A DNA stretch of 64,000 bases, from the NCBI RefSeq assembly GCF_030127105.1, contig NZ_CP126161.1:2170001-2234000 (forward strand). The letters run 5' to 3'. Under the pieces are notes generated by a model. That model was not told the DNA's origin, did not search any database, and worked only from the letters and a program-made list of their open reading frames with translations. The stretch's first letter is position 1; every line of letters begins with the position of its first letter. The translations under genes were made by a program, and so were the position numbers. Origin of the DNA: Haloarcula pelagica. Its GTDB lineage: Archaea; Halobacteriota; Halobacteria; Halobacteriales; Haloarculaceae. Of the stretch, positions 29,018 to 38,337 are shown piece after piece.

Positions 29018-29611
29018 ATGAGTAACGGCGACACTGCAGACGACATCATGGGCGCGACGTACTGTGCGTTGTGTGCCCACGGGTACGCGGACCTGACGAT
29101 GCAGGACATCGCCGACGAGTCCGACAAGAGCAAAGCGGCCCTCCACTACCACTACGACAGCAAACACGAGTTGCTGTGTGCGTTCCTGGAGTATCTCTAC
29201 GACGGGTTCGTCGAGCGGACCGATCCCGACGACGGCACGCCCCGCGAGCGGTTGCTGGGGCTGATCGACGCCGTGCTGGACAAGCCCGACGACGAAGACG
29301 AGGAGTTCGGGACGGCGATCTTAGAGATCCGCGCCCAGGCACCGTACGAACCCGGGTTCCGCGAGCGACTGACCCGCTTCGACGACTATCTGATCGAGCA
29401 ACTCACCGCGATCCTGGAGGACGGTATCGAGGACGGGAGCTTCGACCCCGAACTCGACCCCGAGGACACGGCGCAGTTCATCGTGACGGTCCTGACCGGC
29501 GCGGCGACCGAGCGGGTCACCACCGGCCGGCCGGTCGCCTGTACCAAGGGGATGTTGACCGAGTACGTCGAGACCCACCTGCTCGCCGGCCAGCGGGAGG
29601 TCGAGGCGTGA
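29018..29611 (+). CDS. TetR/AcrR family regulator
   Basis: A 197-aa regulator. The helix-turn-helix spans residues 8-52 (GYADLTMQDIADESDKSKAALHYHYDSKHELL), with the YHYxxKxxLL pattern of the TetR family. The rest is the helical ligand-binding domain, with RAQAPYEPGFRERLTRFDDYL near 110. It overlaps the MATE gene by four bases and so most likely controls that exporter in response to a transported drug or metabolite. Confidence 0.93.
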   Translation: MSNGDTADDIMGATYCALCAHGYADLTMQDIADESDKSKAALHYHYDSKHELLCAFLEYLYDGFVERTDPDDGTPRERLLGLIDAVLDKPDDEDEEFGTAILEIRAQAPYEPGFRERLTRFDDYLIEQLTAILEDGIEDGSFDPELDPEDTAQFIVTVLTGAATERVTTGRPVACTKGMLTEYVETHLLAGQREVEA

Positions 29612-31095
29612 GCCCCCGGAGCACGGCCGAGCGAGTCGCCGACCGTCTCGGGAGCCTGTTCAAAGGACAGGACGAACTCGACCTCACGAGCGGCGACATC
29701 GGGAAGCCACTGCTGTATCTCTCTTTCCCCATCGTCATCACGAACCTGCTCCAGGTCGCGTACAACCTCGCGGATACGTTCTGGCTCGGCCAGTACTCCA
29801 CGACGGCGCTCGCGGCCATCTCGTTTGCCTTCCCGATGATCTTCCTGTTGATCTCGCTGGGGATGGGGCTGTCCGTGGCCGGCAGCGTCCTGGTCGCCCA
29901 ACACACCGGGGCGGACGAACCCGAGAAGGCGGAATACGCCGCCTCACAGACGCTGACGTTCGCCGTCGGCGCCTCGGTCGTCCTGGGCGCAGTCGGCTTC
30001 TTTTTCGTCGAGGACTTCCTGTCGCTCCTGGGGGCGTCCCAGCAGGTCCTGCCGGGCGCGACGGGCTACCTGCAGGTCGTCTCGCTGGGCCTGACGACGA
30101 TGTTTGGCTTCTTCGTGTTCATCTCGCTGATGCGCGGGGCCGGCGACACCATCACCCCGATGCTCGTGATGTTCGGGACCGTCGTCCTCAACATCGCGCT
30201 GGACCCGTTCCTCATCTTCGGGTGGGGACCGTTCCCCGAACTGGGCGTGATCGGGGCCGCTGTCGCGACCATCTTCTCGCGGGGCGTGGCCTTCGCCGTC
30301 GGCATCGCGATCATGCTGCGGGGGACCCGGGGAATCCAGATCCACCTCCGTAACATGGTGCCGGACTTCTCGTACCTGGGGAAACTGCTGCGTCTGGGCA
30401 TCCCGGCCTCCGTCGAGGGGACCGGCCGGGCGCTGTCGGTCAACGCGATGTTGTTCATCGTCGGGACGTTCTCGGTGACCGTCGTGGCCGCCTTCGGCGT
30501 CGGCATCCGCGTGTTCTCGCTCGTGTTCATGCCCGCCATCGCGATGGACCGGGGCGTCGAGACGATGACGGGGCAGAACCTGGGCGCCGACCGGCCCGAC
30601 CGGGCGGCGACGGCGAACCACTTCGCCGCGAAGGTCTCGTTCGCCATCCTCACCGCGCTGGGCGCGGTCACCATCTTCGCCGCGCCGACGGTCGTCAGCG
30701 TGTTCAGCGACGACCCCGAGGTCGTCAGGATCGGCGCCGAGTTCCTCCAGTGGGTCGCTCCCACGTTCGGCTTCATCGGGATCGTCCGGGCGTACTCGGG
30801 CGGGTTCCGTGGCGCCGGGAAGACGCTCACGGCGGCCGCGCTGGCGGTGACGATGCTGGGGATCATCCGTCTGCCCGTCGCGTGGGTCGCCTCCCGTCCC
30901 GTGTCGATCCCGGCCTGGCTCGGCCCGACGCTGACGGACCTGTTCGCACAGTCGCTGGGCGAGCAGGGGATCTGGCTCGCCTTTGGCGTCTCGAACGTCC
31001 TCGCGGCCGGCATCGCGGCGGCCTGGTTCCTGCGGGGAACCTGGCGGGACGCCGACGCGCGGGCCGCGGGCGGTCCGACGACTGCGGACGACTGA
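29608..31095 (+). CDS. MATE family efflux transporter, TetR-linked
   Basis: A 495-aa membrane exporter with twelve helices. DLTSGDIGKPLLYLSFPIVITNLLQVAYNLADTFWLGQY at about 25-62 is the MATE N-terminal signature; the second half repeats it at LLRLGIPASVEGTGRALSVNAMLFIVGTFS near 258. GTG start inside the stop of the TetR gene. Probably exports a small organic compound that also binds the TetR protein. Confidence 0.93.
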   Translation: MSPRSTAERVADRLGSLFKGQDELDLTSGDIGKPLLYLSFPIVITNLLQVAYNLADTFWLGQYSTTALAAISFAFPMIFLLISLGMGLSVAGSVLVAQHTGADEPEKAEYAASQTLTFAVGASVVLGAVGFFFVEDFLSLLGASQQVLPGATGYLQVVSLGLTTMFGFFVFISLMRGAGDTITPMLVMFGTVVLNIALDPFLIFGWGPFPELGVIGAAVATIFSRGVAFAVGIAIMLRGTRGIQIHLRNMVPDFSYLGKLLRLGIPASVEGTGRALSVNAMLFIVGTFSVTVVAAFGVGIRVFSLVFMPAIAMDRGVETMTGQNLGADRPDRAATANHFAAKVSFAILTALGAVTIFAAPTVVSVFSDDPEVVRIGAEFLQWVAPTFGFIGIVRAYSGGFRGAGKTLTAAALAVTMLGIIRLPVAWVASRPVSIPAWLGPTLTDLFAQSLGEQGIWLAFGVSNVLAAGIAAAWFLRGTWRDADARAAGGPTTADD

Positions 31096-31185
31096 TCGTC
31101 CGGTCGGACCCCCTGCCGGAGTTCCCGTGGCCGTGTGACGGCCGTCTGACGAAAACTCTTGTGAACGCGTGCCAACCAGCCGGAC

Positions 31186-32580
31186 ATGAGCTCCGGTGCC
31201 GACGCAGACGACAGCGCCGATAGCCTGTTGTCCGTCTTCGGGACGCCGCTGCTGTCGGCGCTGGAGAGCGACACGGACCGACAGGCCGCGTGCGCGCTCT
31301 GCCTGCTCGCCGACGCCGACGCGTCGGTCGTCCCCGCGCTGACCGAGCGCCTCGTCGGGCGACTCGCCGACGCGGACGACACGCGCCCCATCGTCAGGAC
31401 GCTGGCGACGCTTGCGGCCGATCACACCGACGCCGTCCGCCGCGTCGTCGCCGATCACGAAAGCCGGGACCGACTGTCGAGTGCCATCGCCGACGCCCAG
31501 CCCTGGGAGTTCGACCGCGCCGCGGACGGCGGTGGTGTCGTCGGCGCGGTCAGACAGGCCGTCGACAGCGAGCAGGCGGGACCGACCGGGCCGGGGGTCG
31601 TCGAGCGCGAGACGGATACCACCGGTCGGGCGGCCGACCCCGACCGCGCGGCCGACCGGGAACACCGCGGGGACCCGGCGGCCGTGGCGCGACGCGATCG
31701 GATCGCCCGCGCCGAGGCGTCCGAGGTCTTCCAGGCGATCAGCCTCCTCGGACGGTTCGAGGAGATCACCGTCGTCGAACCGGAGCAGGCGGTCCGGTAC
31801 GGCTCGGTGTTGCGGACTCGCGCGACGATCGACGGGGAGGCCCACGGCGTCGCGTTGTGGCTGTTCGACCCGCCCGACGAGGGCGAGGCCCGGCGGGCCT
31901 TCGGCGCCGGCGTCGCCGAGGCGCTGGCCCAGTGGGACGGCCTGGCCGTCCACGAGGGGATCGCGACCGTCCACGACTGGGGGGACTACCCCCGTCCCTG
32001 GGTGGCGACGCCGTACCTCGACGGGACGCTGGCCGACCGCGGTCGAGCGAGCGTCGAGCGCGCGCTGCGGGAGACAGCCCACCTGGCCGGCGCCGTCGCC
32101 CACTGTCACAACACCGGCGTCGTCCACGGCGGACTCGACCCGAAGACGGTCGTCTACCCCTCCAGCGAGCTCTCCGGGCTGCCCGCCCCCCGGCTGGACA
32201 ACGTCGGCGTGCTCGCGGCGGTCCGGGAGCACGTCCAGCCTGCGGAGTATCTGGACCCCCGGTACGCCGCCCCGGAGTACTTCGACCGGTCGTACGGGGC
32301 CGTCGACGCCGCGACCGATGTCTACGCGCTCGGGACGCTGTGTTACCGGTTGCTGACCGGATGCCCGCCGGTGGCCGGCGACTACGACACCGTCCGACAG
32401 GCTGTCCTGACCGAAGGACTGCCGGCACCCAGCGAGCGGGTCCCACGGCTCCCCGACGCAGTCGACTCGATCGTCGAGAAGGCGACCGCCAGGCGGAAAC
32501 TGGGGCGCTACGAGACCGCGGCGGGCGTCCGGCGGGACTGCTGGCGACTCCTGCGCTCGTTCTCAGACGAGGAGTCCTGA
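31186..32580 (+). CDS. Ser/Thr protein kinase-like protein, predicted pseudokinase
   Basis: A 464-aa protein. Residues 1-120 are helical, HEAT-like (AACALCLLADADASVVPALTERLV). From about 180 to 460 it follows the eukaryotic-type kinase fold, with AHCHNTGVVHGGLDPKTVVY near 303, YAAPEYFDRSYGAVDAATDVYALGTLCYRLLTGCPPV near 362-398, and TARRKLGRYETAAGVRRD at the end. However the lysine motif is replaced by HGVALWLFD, HRD-K-N by HGG-P-T, and DFG by DNVG, so catalysis is not expected. It may bind a ligand or scaffold a partner. No target is visible next to it. Confidence 0.8.
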   Translation: MSSGADADDSADSLLSVFGTPLLSALESDTDRQAACALCLLADADASVVPALTERLVGRLADADDTRPIVRTLATLAADHTDAVRRVVADHESRDRLSSAIADAQPWEFDRAADGGGVVGAVRQAVDSEQAGPTGPGVVERETDTTGRAADPDRAADREHRGDPAAVARRDRIARAEASEVFQAISLLGRFEEITVVEPEQAVRYGSVLRTRATIDGEAHGVALWLFDPPDEGEARRAFGAGVAEALAQWDGLAVHEGIATVHDWGDYPRPWVATPYLDGTLADRGRASVERALRETAHLAGAVAHCHNTGVVHGGLDPKTVVYPSSELSGLPAPRLDNVGVLAAVREHVQPAEYLDPRYAAPEYFDRSYGAVDAATDVYALGTLCYRLLTGCPPVAGDYDTVRQAVLTEGLPAPSERVPRLPDAVDSIVEKATARRKLGRYETAAGVRRDCWRLLRSFSDEES

Positions 32581-33525
32581 CTGCAACGCGGCCACCAGCA
32601 GCGTCACCGTGAGCACGCTGGCGACCGTCGTCACGAACACCGTCGCGCTGACGAACTCCCCGGGTGCGACCTCGGCCCCGTCAGCGCTGAACGCGCCGAC
32701 GAGGATCAGCGTCGTCACGCCCGTCGGCGTCGCTAACAGGAGGACGACCACGCGGGCGGCGGTCGCGTTCCCGAAGCCCACGAGGGCGATCGTCGCGAGG
32801 ACTGCCCCGACGGCGACGAGCGGTGCCAGCAGGAGTCTCAACGCGCTCGCGACCCCGACCGGGCGGAGCGTCCCGCCGGCGTCGACCGAGGAGAGCTGGA
32901 TGCCCAGGATCAGCAACATGACTGGGATCGAGGCGTTGCCAAGCAGTTCCAGGGTTTGCATCAGCGTCGACTCCGTGGGCGGGACCACGCCCAGCCACCG
33001 CACCGCCAGCGCGGCGACGACGGCGTACACGAGCGGCACGCCGAACACCCGGCGCATGTCCGCAAGCGGATCGCTCCCGCTGCCCCGGGCGGCGACGTAG
33101 ATCCCGACCGTGTACAGCAGGACGCCCTGGAGCGCGGTCACGAGGACGGCGACGCTACGGCCCGTCGGCCCGAAGGTGAAGTCCGCCAGCGGGATGCCGT
33201 AGTTGCCCGTGTTCGGGAAGACGCTCGCGAGGACGAACGCGCCCAGGAACGGCTCCGTGTGGCCCCAGAGCCGGCCGATCACTTCCGCGATCACCAGCAT
33301 CCCGGCGGTGAACAGCCCCACGGCGGCGACGACGGCGAAGATGGTCCCGCCGGCCAGTTCCGAGGTGGTCAGGCTGTGGACGACCAGCGCCGGCGCCAGC
33401 ACGTACACCGTGATCGTGTTGAGCGGGTCCGGATCGACCCCCTCGTACCGGCCCAGGACGAACCCGACGACGGCCACGCCGACGACGGGGAGGATGGCCG
33501 ACGCGAAGATACCGAGCAGCGACAC
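32563..33525 (-). CDS. AEC family transporter (auxin efflux carrier-like)
   Basis: A 320-aa membrane protein with about ten helices. SVFPNTGNYGIPLADFTFG near residue 116 is the conserved AEC broken-helix motif, mirrored by LLLATPTGVTTLILVGAFSADGAE in the second half. Members carry organic acids such as malate or other anions. GTG start at 33525 follows the first in-frame position after the upstream stop region. Its end overlaps the end of the pseudokinase gene by 18 bases, in a convergent arrangement. Confidence 0.87.
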   Translation of the reverse strand: MSLLGIFASAILPVVGVAVVGFVLGRYEGVDPDPLNTITVYVLAPALVVHSLTTSELAGGTIFAVVAAVGLFTAGMLVIAEVIGRLWGHTEPFLGAFVLASVFPNTGNYGIPLADFTFGPTGRSVAVLVTALQGVLLYTVGIYVAARGSGSDPLADMRRVFGVPLVYAVVAALAVRWLGVVPPTESTLMQTLELLGNASIPVMLLILGIQLSSVDAGGTLRPVGVASALRLLLAPLVAVGAVLATIALVGFGNATAARVVVLLLATPTGVTTLILVGAFSADGAEVAPGEFVSATVFVTTVASVLTVTLLVAALQSGLLV

Positions 33526-33568
33526 TGTCTGACGCTCTCGCGGCGAGGGGCAGAACCCTTTCGACTCG

Positions 33569-34521
33569 TCAGCGGTCGCCGGTGTCGACCCGGGGGTCGA
33601 GCAGCCCGTACGAGAGGTCCTGGACGACGTTGCCCAGGACGCCGACGGCGATGATGACCAGGGTCCCGCCGAGCAACACCGGGAGGTCCCGCTGCTGGAC
33701 CGACCGGAACAGGAGGAGTCCGAACCCCTCGATGCCGAACAGCACCTCGACGACGAACACCGCAAGGACCAGCAGCGCGAGCGCCTCGGTGAACACCAGC
33801 GAGCAGATCGGGATGGCGGCGTTCCGGAGGACGTGTGCGGCCACGCGGCGCGGCCCGGCGCCTTTCGCCCGGACCAGCCGGACCACGTCAGTCGAGACGT
33901 ACTCCAGAGCGTGGGCGCGGGCGTAGCTCACGACTGCCCCCAGGAGCGTCGTCGCGGTCAGGACGACCGGGAGGACGTGCTCGAACACGGCTGCCGGCGG
34001 GTCGATCACCCCGCCGGCCGCAAGCGAGAGGGCCATCCCGCCGACCCAGAAGTTCGGGACGGCGAAGACGAGGTAGCTCCCGGTGAGCCCCAGGTTCGGG
34101 GGCGGCCGTCCGGGCGGAGCGCGGCGGCCACACCGAGGGCGACGCCGGCGGCGACGGCCAGTGCGAGCGCCGGGAGGACGTACGCCGCCGTCCGCCCGAC
34201 GGCGCCCATCACCAGCCCGAGCACGGGTTCGTCGACGCGAAAGGAGGTCCCCCAGTCGAGTGTGACCATGTTCCCCAGCCAGTCCCCGTACTGGACCCAC
34301 AGCGGCCGGTCGAGTCCCCGGGCGGCGAGATACTGGTTCCGGACCCGGTCGAGGGCCGCTTCCTCCGTCCCAGCCCACTTGAGCGCCCCCAGTCGCTGGT
34401 TCAGCACCCAGTCCTCGGTCAGGGTAAACAGGCCGAACACGGCCGTCAGGACGACCCAGGCCGCCCCGAGGCCCAGTGCCAGCCGCTGGACCAACCGCCG
34501 GAGGAGCGTCACCGGGACCAC
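33569..34521 (-). pseudogene. dppB: Dipeptide/oligopeptide ABC permease DppB, frameshifted
   Basis: The N-terminal half, from a GTG at 34521 (MVPVTLLRRLVQRLALGLGAAWVVLTAVFG), is in one frame and the C-terminal half, from about NLGLTGSYLVFAVPNFWVGG onward, in another. Together they give a normal DppB of about 317 aa, including the EAA-like loop RAKGAGPRRVAAHVLRNAAIPI. Adding one base to the G5 run at 34098-34102 restores a single frame across DGRPPNLGLT. Either the gene is broken or the sequence has an indel error there. It lies divergent from dppC-dppD-dppF, with which it should form the pore. Confidence 0.85.
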
Positions 34522-34695
34522 TCCGCGGCGGGGTGGAGCGAGCGACTGCGACTCGGCCGGGCGTGGTGGGCAGGAGCGGAGGAGGGAGCGGGCGGCATCG
34601 TCACTGCCCGGTGTGTCCCGTCGGCTGAAAAAGCCGGCGGCGCTCCGAAGGGGGAGGTTTTATACTCCCTCGTGACACGGCTTGGCATACCCTCC

Positions 34696-35874
34696 ATGGA
34701 CGAGCCGGACGGTCCCCGTTTCCAGCGTGTCGATTGGCAGTCGGTCGACGACGGATCGCGCCGCCTCAGGGCCGAACACGGCGTTCTGTTGGCCGGGCTG
34801 CTCGGGGTGGCCGCGCTCGTCTGCTATCACCGGTTCGTCGCACACGTCTATCTCGTCGGGTCCTGGAAGCCGCTACCGATCGACTGGGTGGCGATGGTCG
34901 GCGTGGTCGTCCTGACGGCCTACGGCGTCGTCCCGGTGCTCCGCCGGCCGGCAGCGGTCGGGCGTCTCCTGCACGGGGCTCGCTCCCGCCGCGGACTCTC
35001 GTTCGGCCTCGGGATACTCCTCGTGTTCGGGCTGCTCGGGACGGTCGTCCCGGTGCTGATCGGCCGGCCGGAACTGAACTTCGCCGACGCGTTCCAGCCG
35101 CCGCTCGGGTTCACCGCCGAGCGGTTCGGCCCGTCCTGTTACGGCGAGACGACCGTCGGCGAGGGGATCACGCGGTACTGCCACGGCTCGACGTACTACC
35201 CCTACGGGACCAACCACCGCGGTCACCCGATGGAGTACATGGTCGTCTACGGCGCCCGGACGGCGGCCTACGTCGTCGTCTTCGCCGCGGCGTTTATCCT
35301 CCCGCTGGCGACGGCCGTCGGCGTCGTGGCGGGCCTTCGTGGCGGCCGGCTCGACGACCTTCTCATGGGCTACGTCGACGTGCAACTCTGTGTCCCCGCA
35401 CTCTTTGTCTACTTCATCGGGTACATGTACGACGGCCCGTCGCTACTCCTGTTGTTGCTCACCTTCGGACTCCTCAGCTGGGGCGGGGTCGCCCGGCTGG
35501 TCCGCAGTGAGGTCCTCCAGCGCCGGGAGGCCGGCCACGTCGTCCTGGCGCGCAGCCTCGGTGCCTCCGACCGGTATCTCGCCCGCCGGCACGTCCTCCC
35601 GAACGTGACCAACACGCTCGTTCCCGCCGTGTTTCACCTCTGTGCGATCCTCGTCCTGGCCGAGGCCGGCGTCGCCTTCCTCGGGTTCAGCGACGTGGAA
35701 CTGTACTCCTGGGGGTCGACCATCGCCGAGGGGTTACGCACCGAGGACATGCACCCCCATCAGGTCTGGTGGATCTCGACGCTCCCGGCGCTCGCACTGA
35801 CGCTGCTGTTGCTGGGGTTCAAACTCGTCGGCGACGGCCTGCGTGACCTGCTTGACCCACAGACCGACACCTGA
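34696..35874 (+). CDS. dppC: Dipeptide/oligopeptide ABC permease DppC
   Basis: A 392-aa permease, longer than usual because about 120 residues lie between the first helix pair and the core. The core has the EAA motif VLARSLGASDRYLARRHVLPNVTNTLVP near 287, and the closing AEAGVAFLGFSDVELYSWGSTIAEG typical of DppC. The extended loop (FGPSCYGETTVGEGITRYCHGSTYYPYGTNHRGHP) carries two cysteines and is probably extracellular; that loop is common in haloarchaeal members of the family. Start at 34696; TATA-like TTTTATAC lies about 38 bases upstream. Confidence 0.9.
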   Translation: MDEPDGPRFQRVDWQSVDDGSRRLRAEHGVLLAGLLGVAALVCYHRFVAHVYLVGSWKPLPIDWVAMVGVVVLTAYGVVPVLRRPAAVGRLLHGARSRRGLSFGLGILLVFGLLGTVVPVLIGRPELNFADAFQPPLGFTAERFGPSCYGETTVGEGITRYCHGSTYYPYGTNHRGHPMEYMVVYGARTAAYVVVFAAAFILPLATAVGVVAGLRGGRLDDLLMGYVDVQLCVPALFVYFIGYMYDGPSLLLLLLTFGLLSWGGVARLVRSEVLQRREAGHVVLARSLGASDRYLARRHVLPNVTNTLVPAVFHLCAILVLAEAGVAFLGFSDVELYSWGSTIAEGLRTEDMHPHQVWWISTLPALALTLLLLGFKLVGDGLRDLLDPQTDT

Positions 35875-35877
35875 ACT

Positions 35878-36918
35878 ATGTCCCGACACGACCCACCACG
35901 ACACGACGGCGGATCGCCCCCGCTCCTCCGGGTCGAGGACCTCCGGACGCACATCCACACCGACCGCGGGACCGTCCGCGCCGTCGACGGCGTGAGTTTC
36001 ACGGTCGACCGCGGTGAGGCGGTCTGTGTCGTCGGCGAGTCCGGCAGCGGCAAGAGCGTCACCTGCGAGTCCCTGACCGGCCTCGTCCCCAGTCCGCCGG
36101 CCGAACGCGTCGACGGTCGCGTCACGTTCGACGGGACCGCGCTCGACGACGACGCCGCGCGGGCGGCCGTCCGCGGGGACCGGATCGGCCACGTCTTCCA
36201 GAACCCCCAGCACGCGCTGGACCCCGTCTACACCGTCGGTGCGCAGTTGCGCGAAGCCATCACCGCCAACGCGGACGGATCCGCCGACGCGGCTCGGCGG
36301 CGGGCCGTCGCGCTGCTCGACCGTGTCGGTATCCCCGACGCCGGGAGCCGGGTCGACGACTACCCACACGAGTTCTCCGGCGGGATGTGCCAGCGCGTCG
36401 CCGTCGCGACGGCGCTTGCGGCCGACCCGGACCTGCTGATCGCCGACGAACCGACGACCGCCGTCGACGTGACGGTCCAGGCCCGCCTGATCGACCTCCT
36501 CCGGGGGTCGCTCGACGACGGGCTGGCGCTCCTGCTCGTCACCCACGACCTCCGTGTCGTCGCCGAGGTCGCCGACCGGGTCCTCGTGATGTTCGGCGGC
36601 ACCATCGTCGAGCGTGGCCCGGTCGAGGCGGTCTTCGAGCAGCCAGCCCACCCCTACACGCGGACGCTGCTTGCCAGCTACGACGGGTTCGAGCGCCGGG
36701 CCGACCGGCCCGCCCGCGACGACCTGCCGACGGACGGCTGCCGGTTCCGCGCGGAGTGTCCCCACGCCGTCGACGCCTGTGCAGGTGGCGATCAGCCACC
36801 GGCCTACGCCGTCGGCGACGACCACACCGCATCGTGTGTCCACTACGGTCCCGACGGCGACCCGGACCGACTGGCTGGGGCCGCCGACCAAGCAGAGTCG
36901 GAGGTCGTCGATGACTGA
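35878..36918 (+). CDS. dppD: Dipeptide/oligopeptide ABC transporter ATPase DppD
   Basis: A 346-aa ATPase. Walker [10 protein letters not shown] near residue 53, Q-loop [12 protein letters not shown] near 104, signature SGGMCQR near 165, Walker [13 protein letters not shown] near 184, and switch His in VTHDL near 222. The C-terminal oligopeptide/dipeptide domain includes [14 protein letters not shown] and the cluster-like cysteines in [14 protein letters not shown], probably an Fe-S or metal site of the family. Begins three bases after dppC and overlaps dppF by eight (ATGACTGA). Confidence 0.93.
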   Translation: MSRHDPPRHDGGSPPLLRVEDLRTHIHTDRGTVRAVDGVSFTVDRGEAVCVVGESGSGKSVTCESLTGLVPSPPAERVDGRVTFDGTALDDDAARAAVRGDRIGHVFQNPQHALDPVYTVGAQLREAITANADGSADAARRRAVALLDRVGIPDAGSRVDDYPHEFSGGMCQRVAVATALAADPDLLIADEPTTAVDVTVQARLIDLLRGSLDDGLALLLVTHDLRVVAEVADRVLVMFGGTIVERGPVEAVFEQPAHPYTRTLLASYDGFERRADRPARDDLPTDGCRFRAECPHAVDACAGGDQPPAYAVGDDHTASCVHYGPDGDPDRLAGAADQAESEVVDD

Positions 36919-38161
36919 GGACGACAGCGCGCCGCTGCTTGCAGTCCGGGACCTGGAGCGCCACTACCCCGTCACCGAGGGACTCCTCCAGCGGGAGGTC
37001 GGCCGAATCCGGGCGGTCGACGGTGTGAGCTTCACCGTCGAGCGCGGGGAGACGCTGGGGCTGGTCGGCGAGTCCGGGAGCGGCAAGAGCACGACCGCCC
37101 GCACGATACTCGGACTCGAAACGCCGACGGCCGGAAAGATATTCTTCGAAGGAAACGATATCGACGACCTTTCAGGCGCCGCCGAGCGTGCGTTCCAGCG
37201 CCGCGTCCAGTTGGTCGTCCAGGACCCCGACGAGGCGTTCAACCCGCGGATGACTGTCGGCGAGGCCGTGGCCGAACCGCTCGCTCTCCACGGGATGGAC
37301 GACGCCGACCGGCGACGCGCGATCGTCACCGATCTGCTCGAACGGGTCGGGCTGGCGGCGGCGGACAGCGAGCGGTACCCACACGAGTTCTCCGACGGGG
37401 AGAAACAGCGCCTGGCTATCGCCCGGGCGCTCGTGGTCGACCCGGACCTGCTGGTCGCGGACGAACCCACGAGCGCGCTGGACGCCCGCGTCGAGGCCGA
37501 GATCCTCGGGTTGCTCGCCGACATCCGCGAGGCCTACGACGTGTCGATCCTGTTCATCAGCCACAATATCGACATCGTCCGGCGGTTCTGTGACCGGGTG
37601 GCCGTGATGTATCTCGGCGAACTCGTCGAGACCGGCCCGACGGACGCCGTGCTGTCGGCGCCGGCCCACCCGTACACCCGACTCCTGCTCGACTCCGTCC
37701 CGAGCCTGGACCCGACCGACCGGGGCCTCCCGGAGCCGCTGACCGACACCGTCCCCGACCCGGCCGATCCACCCACCGGCTGTCGGTTCCACCCGCGCTG
37801 TCGCTCGGTGATCCAACCGGACGGTGTGGACCTCCCGACGGACACCTGGCGGGCCGTCGCAGCGTTTCGGTTCACCCTCGACGCCGAGGCACTGCCCGAC
37901 GGACTCGACGACACGGCCGCGGTTCGGGAGACGTTCGACATCCCAGTTGATATTTCTCACGAGGGTATCGAAGCCGCGGTCGACGGCGCCGCGGCGGCCG
38001 TTGCCAGTGGTGACCTCGACCGCGCCCGCGAGCGCCTCGCGGCCGCCACGTCGACCGTCTGTGCTAGCGAGACGCCCGAGACGGCGTCCGTCGACGGCTG
38101 TTCGGTCCAGTGCCACCGCTACGACGATTCGACACCTGGTGAACCGCTCGTCGAGGACTGA
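36911..38161 (+). CDS. dppF: Dipeptide/oligopeptide ABC transporter ATPase DppF with C-terminal extension
   Basis: A 416-aa ATPase. Walker [10 protein letters not shown] near residue 54, Q-loop VVQDPDEAFNPR near 104, signature SDGEKQR near 165 (Asp replacing the second Gly), Walker B LLVADEPTSALD, and switch His in FISHNID. The oligopeptide domain ends near CRFHPRCRSVIQPDG at about residue 305. About 110 further residues follow, helical, ending in a Cys-containing stretch (STVCASETPETASVDGCSVQC). No solute-binding protein gene accompanies this operon. Confidence 0.92.
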   Translation: MTEDDSAPLLAVRDLERHYPVTEGLLQREVGRIRAVDGVSFTVERGETLGLVGESGSGKSTTARTILGLETPTAGKIFFEGNDIDDLSGAAERAFQRRVQLVVQDPDEAFNPRMTVGEAVAEPLALHGMDDADRRRAIVTDLLERVGLAAADSERYPHEFSDGEKQRLAIARALVVDPDLLVADEPTSALDARVEAEILGLLADIREAYDVSILFISHNIDIVRRFCDRVAVMYLGELVETGPTDAVLSAPAHPYTRLLLDSVPSLDPTDRGLPEPLTDTVPDPADPPTGCRFHPRCRSVIQPDGVDLPTDTWRAVAAFRFTLDAEALPDGLDDTAAVRETFDIPVDISHEGIEAAVDGAAAAVASGDLDRARERLAAATSTVCASETPETASVDGCSVQCHRYDDSTPGEPLVED

Positions 38162-38231
38162 GAAGTCGCTATCGACGCGAAAACGGAGCGAAGTCAGCGA
38201 GCGGTGCGGAGACGGTGGGGAGGCCAAGCAT

Positions 38232-38331
38232 CCGCGGCCGAAGGCCGCGGTTCTCGGAATCGCCTGCGGCGATTCCGCCTTTTTCCCCAAGTTTTTACGC
38301 GGGGGTCGAGCGCGAGGCCCTCGCGTAAAAA
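38232..38331. repeat. Composite stem-loop element, copy B
   Basis: Between dppF and the convergent thermosome gene (no gene in 38162-38337). In order: CCGCGGCC-GAA-GGCCGCGG at 38232-38250; GGAATCGCC-TGC-GGCGATTCC at 38256-38276; a T-run; and outer arms TTTTTACGCG at 38292-38301 with CGCGTAAAAA at 38322-38331. The order, the GAA loop, the GGAATC/GATTCC stem and the TTTTTACG/CGTAAAAA arms match copy A at 14802-14990. It begins six bases past the thermosome stop and could end transcription from both sides. Confidence 0.75.
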
Positions 38332-38337
38332 GTGGGC

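Noticed and set aside
29944-32232. 762-codon frame opposite MATE and the pseudokinase
   Set aside because: Repetitive Arg/Gly/Asp composition and overlap with two real genes on the other strand.
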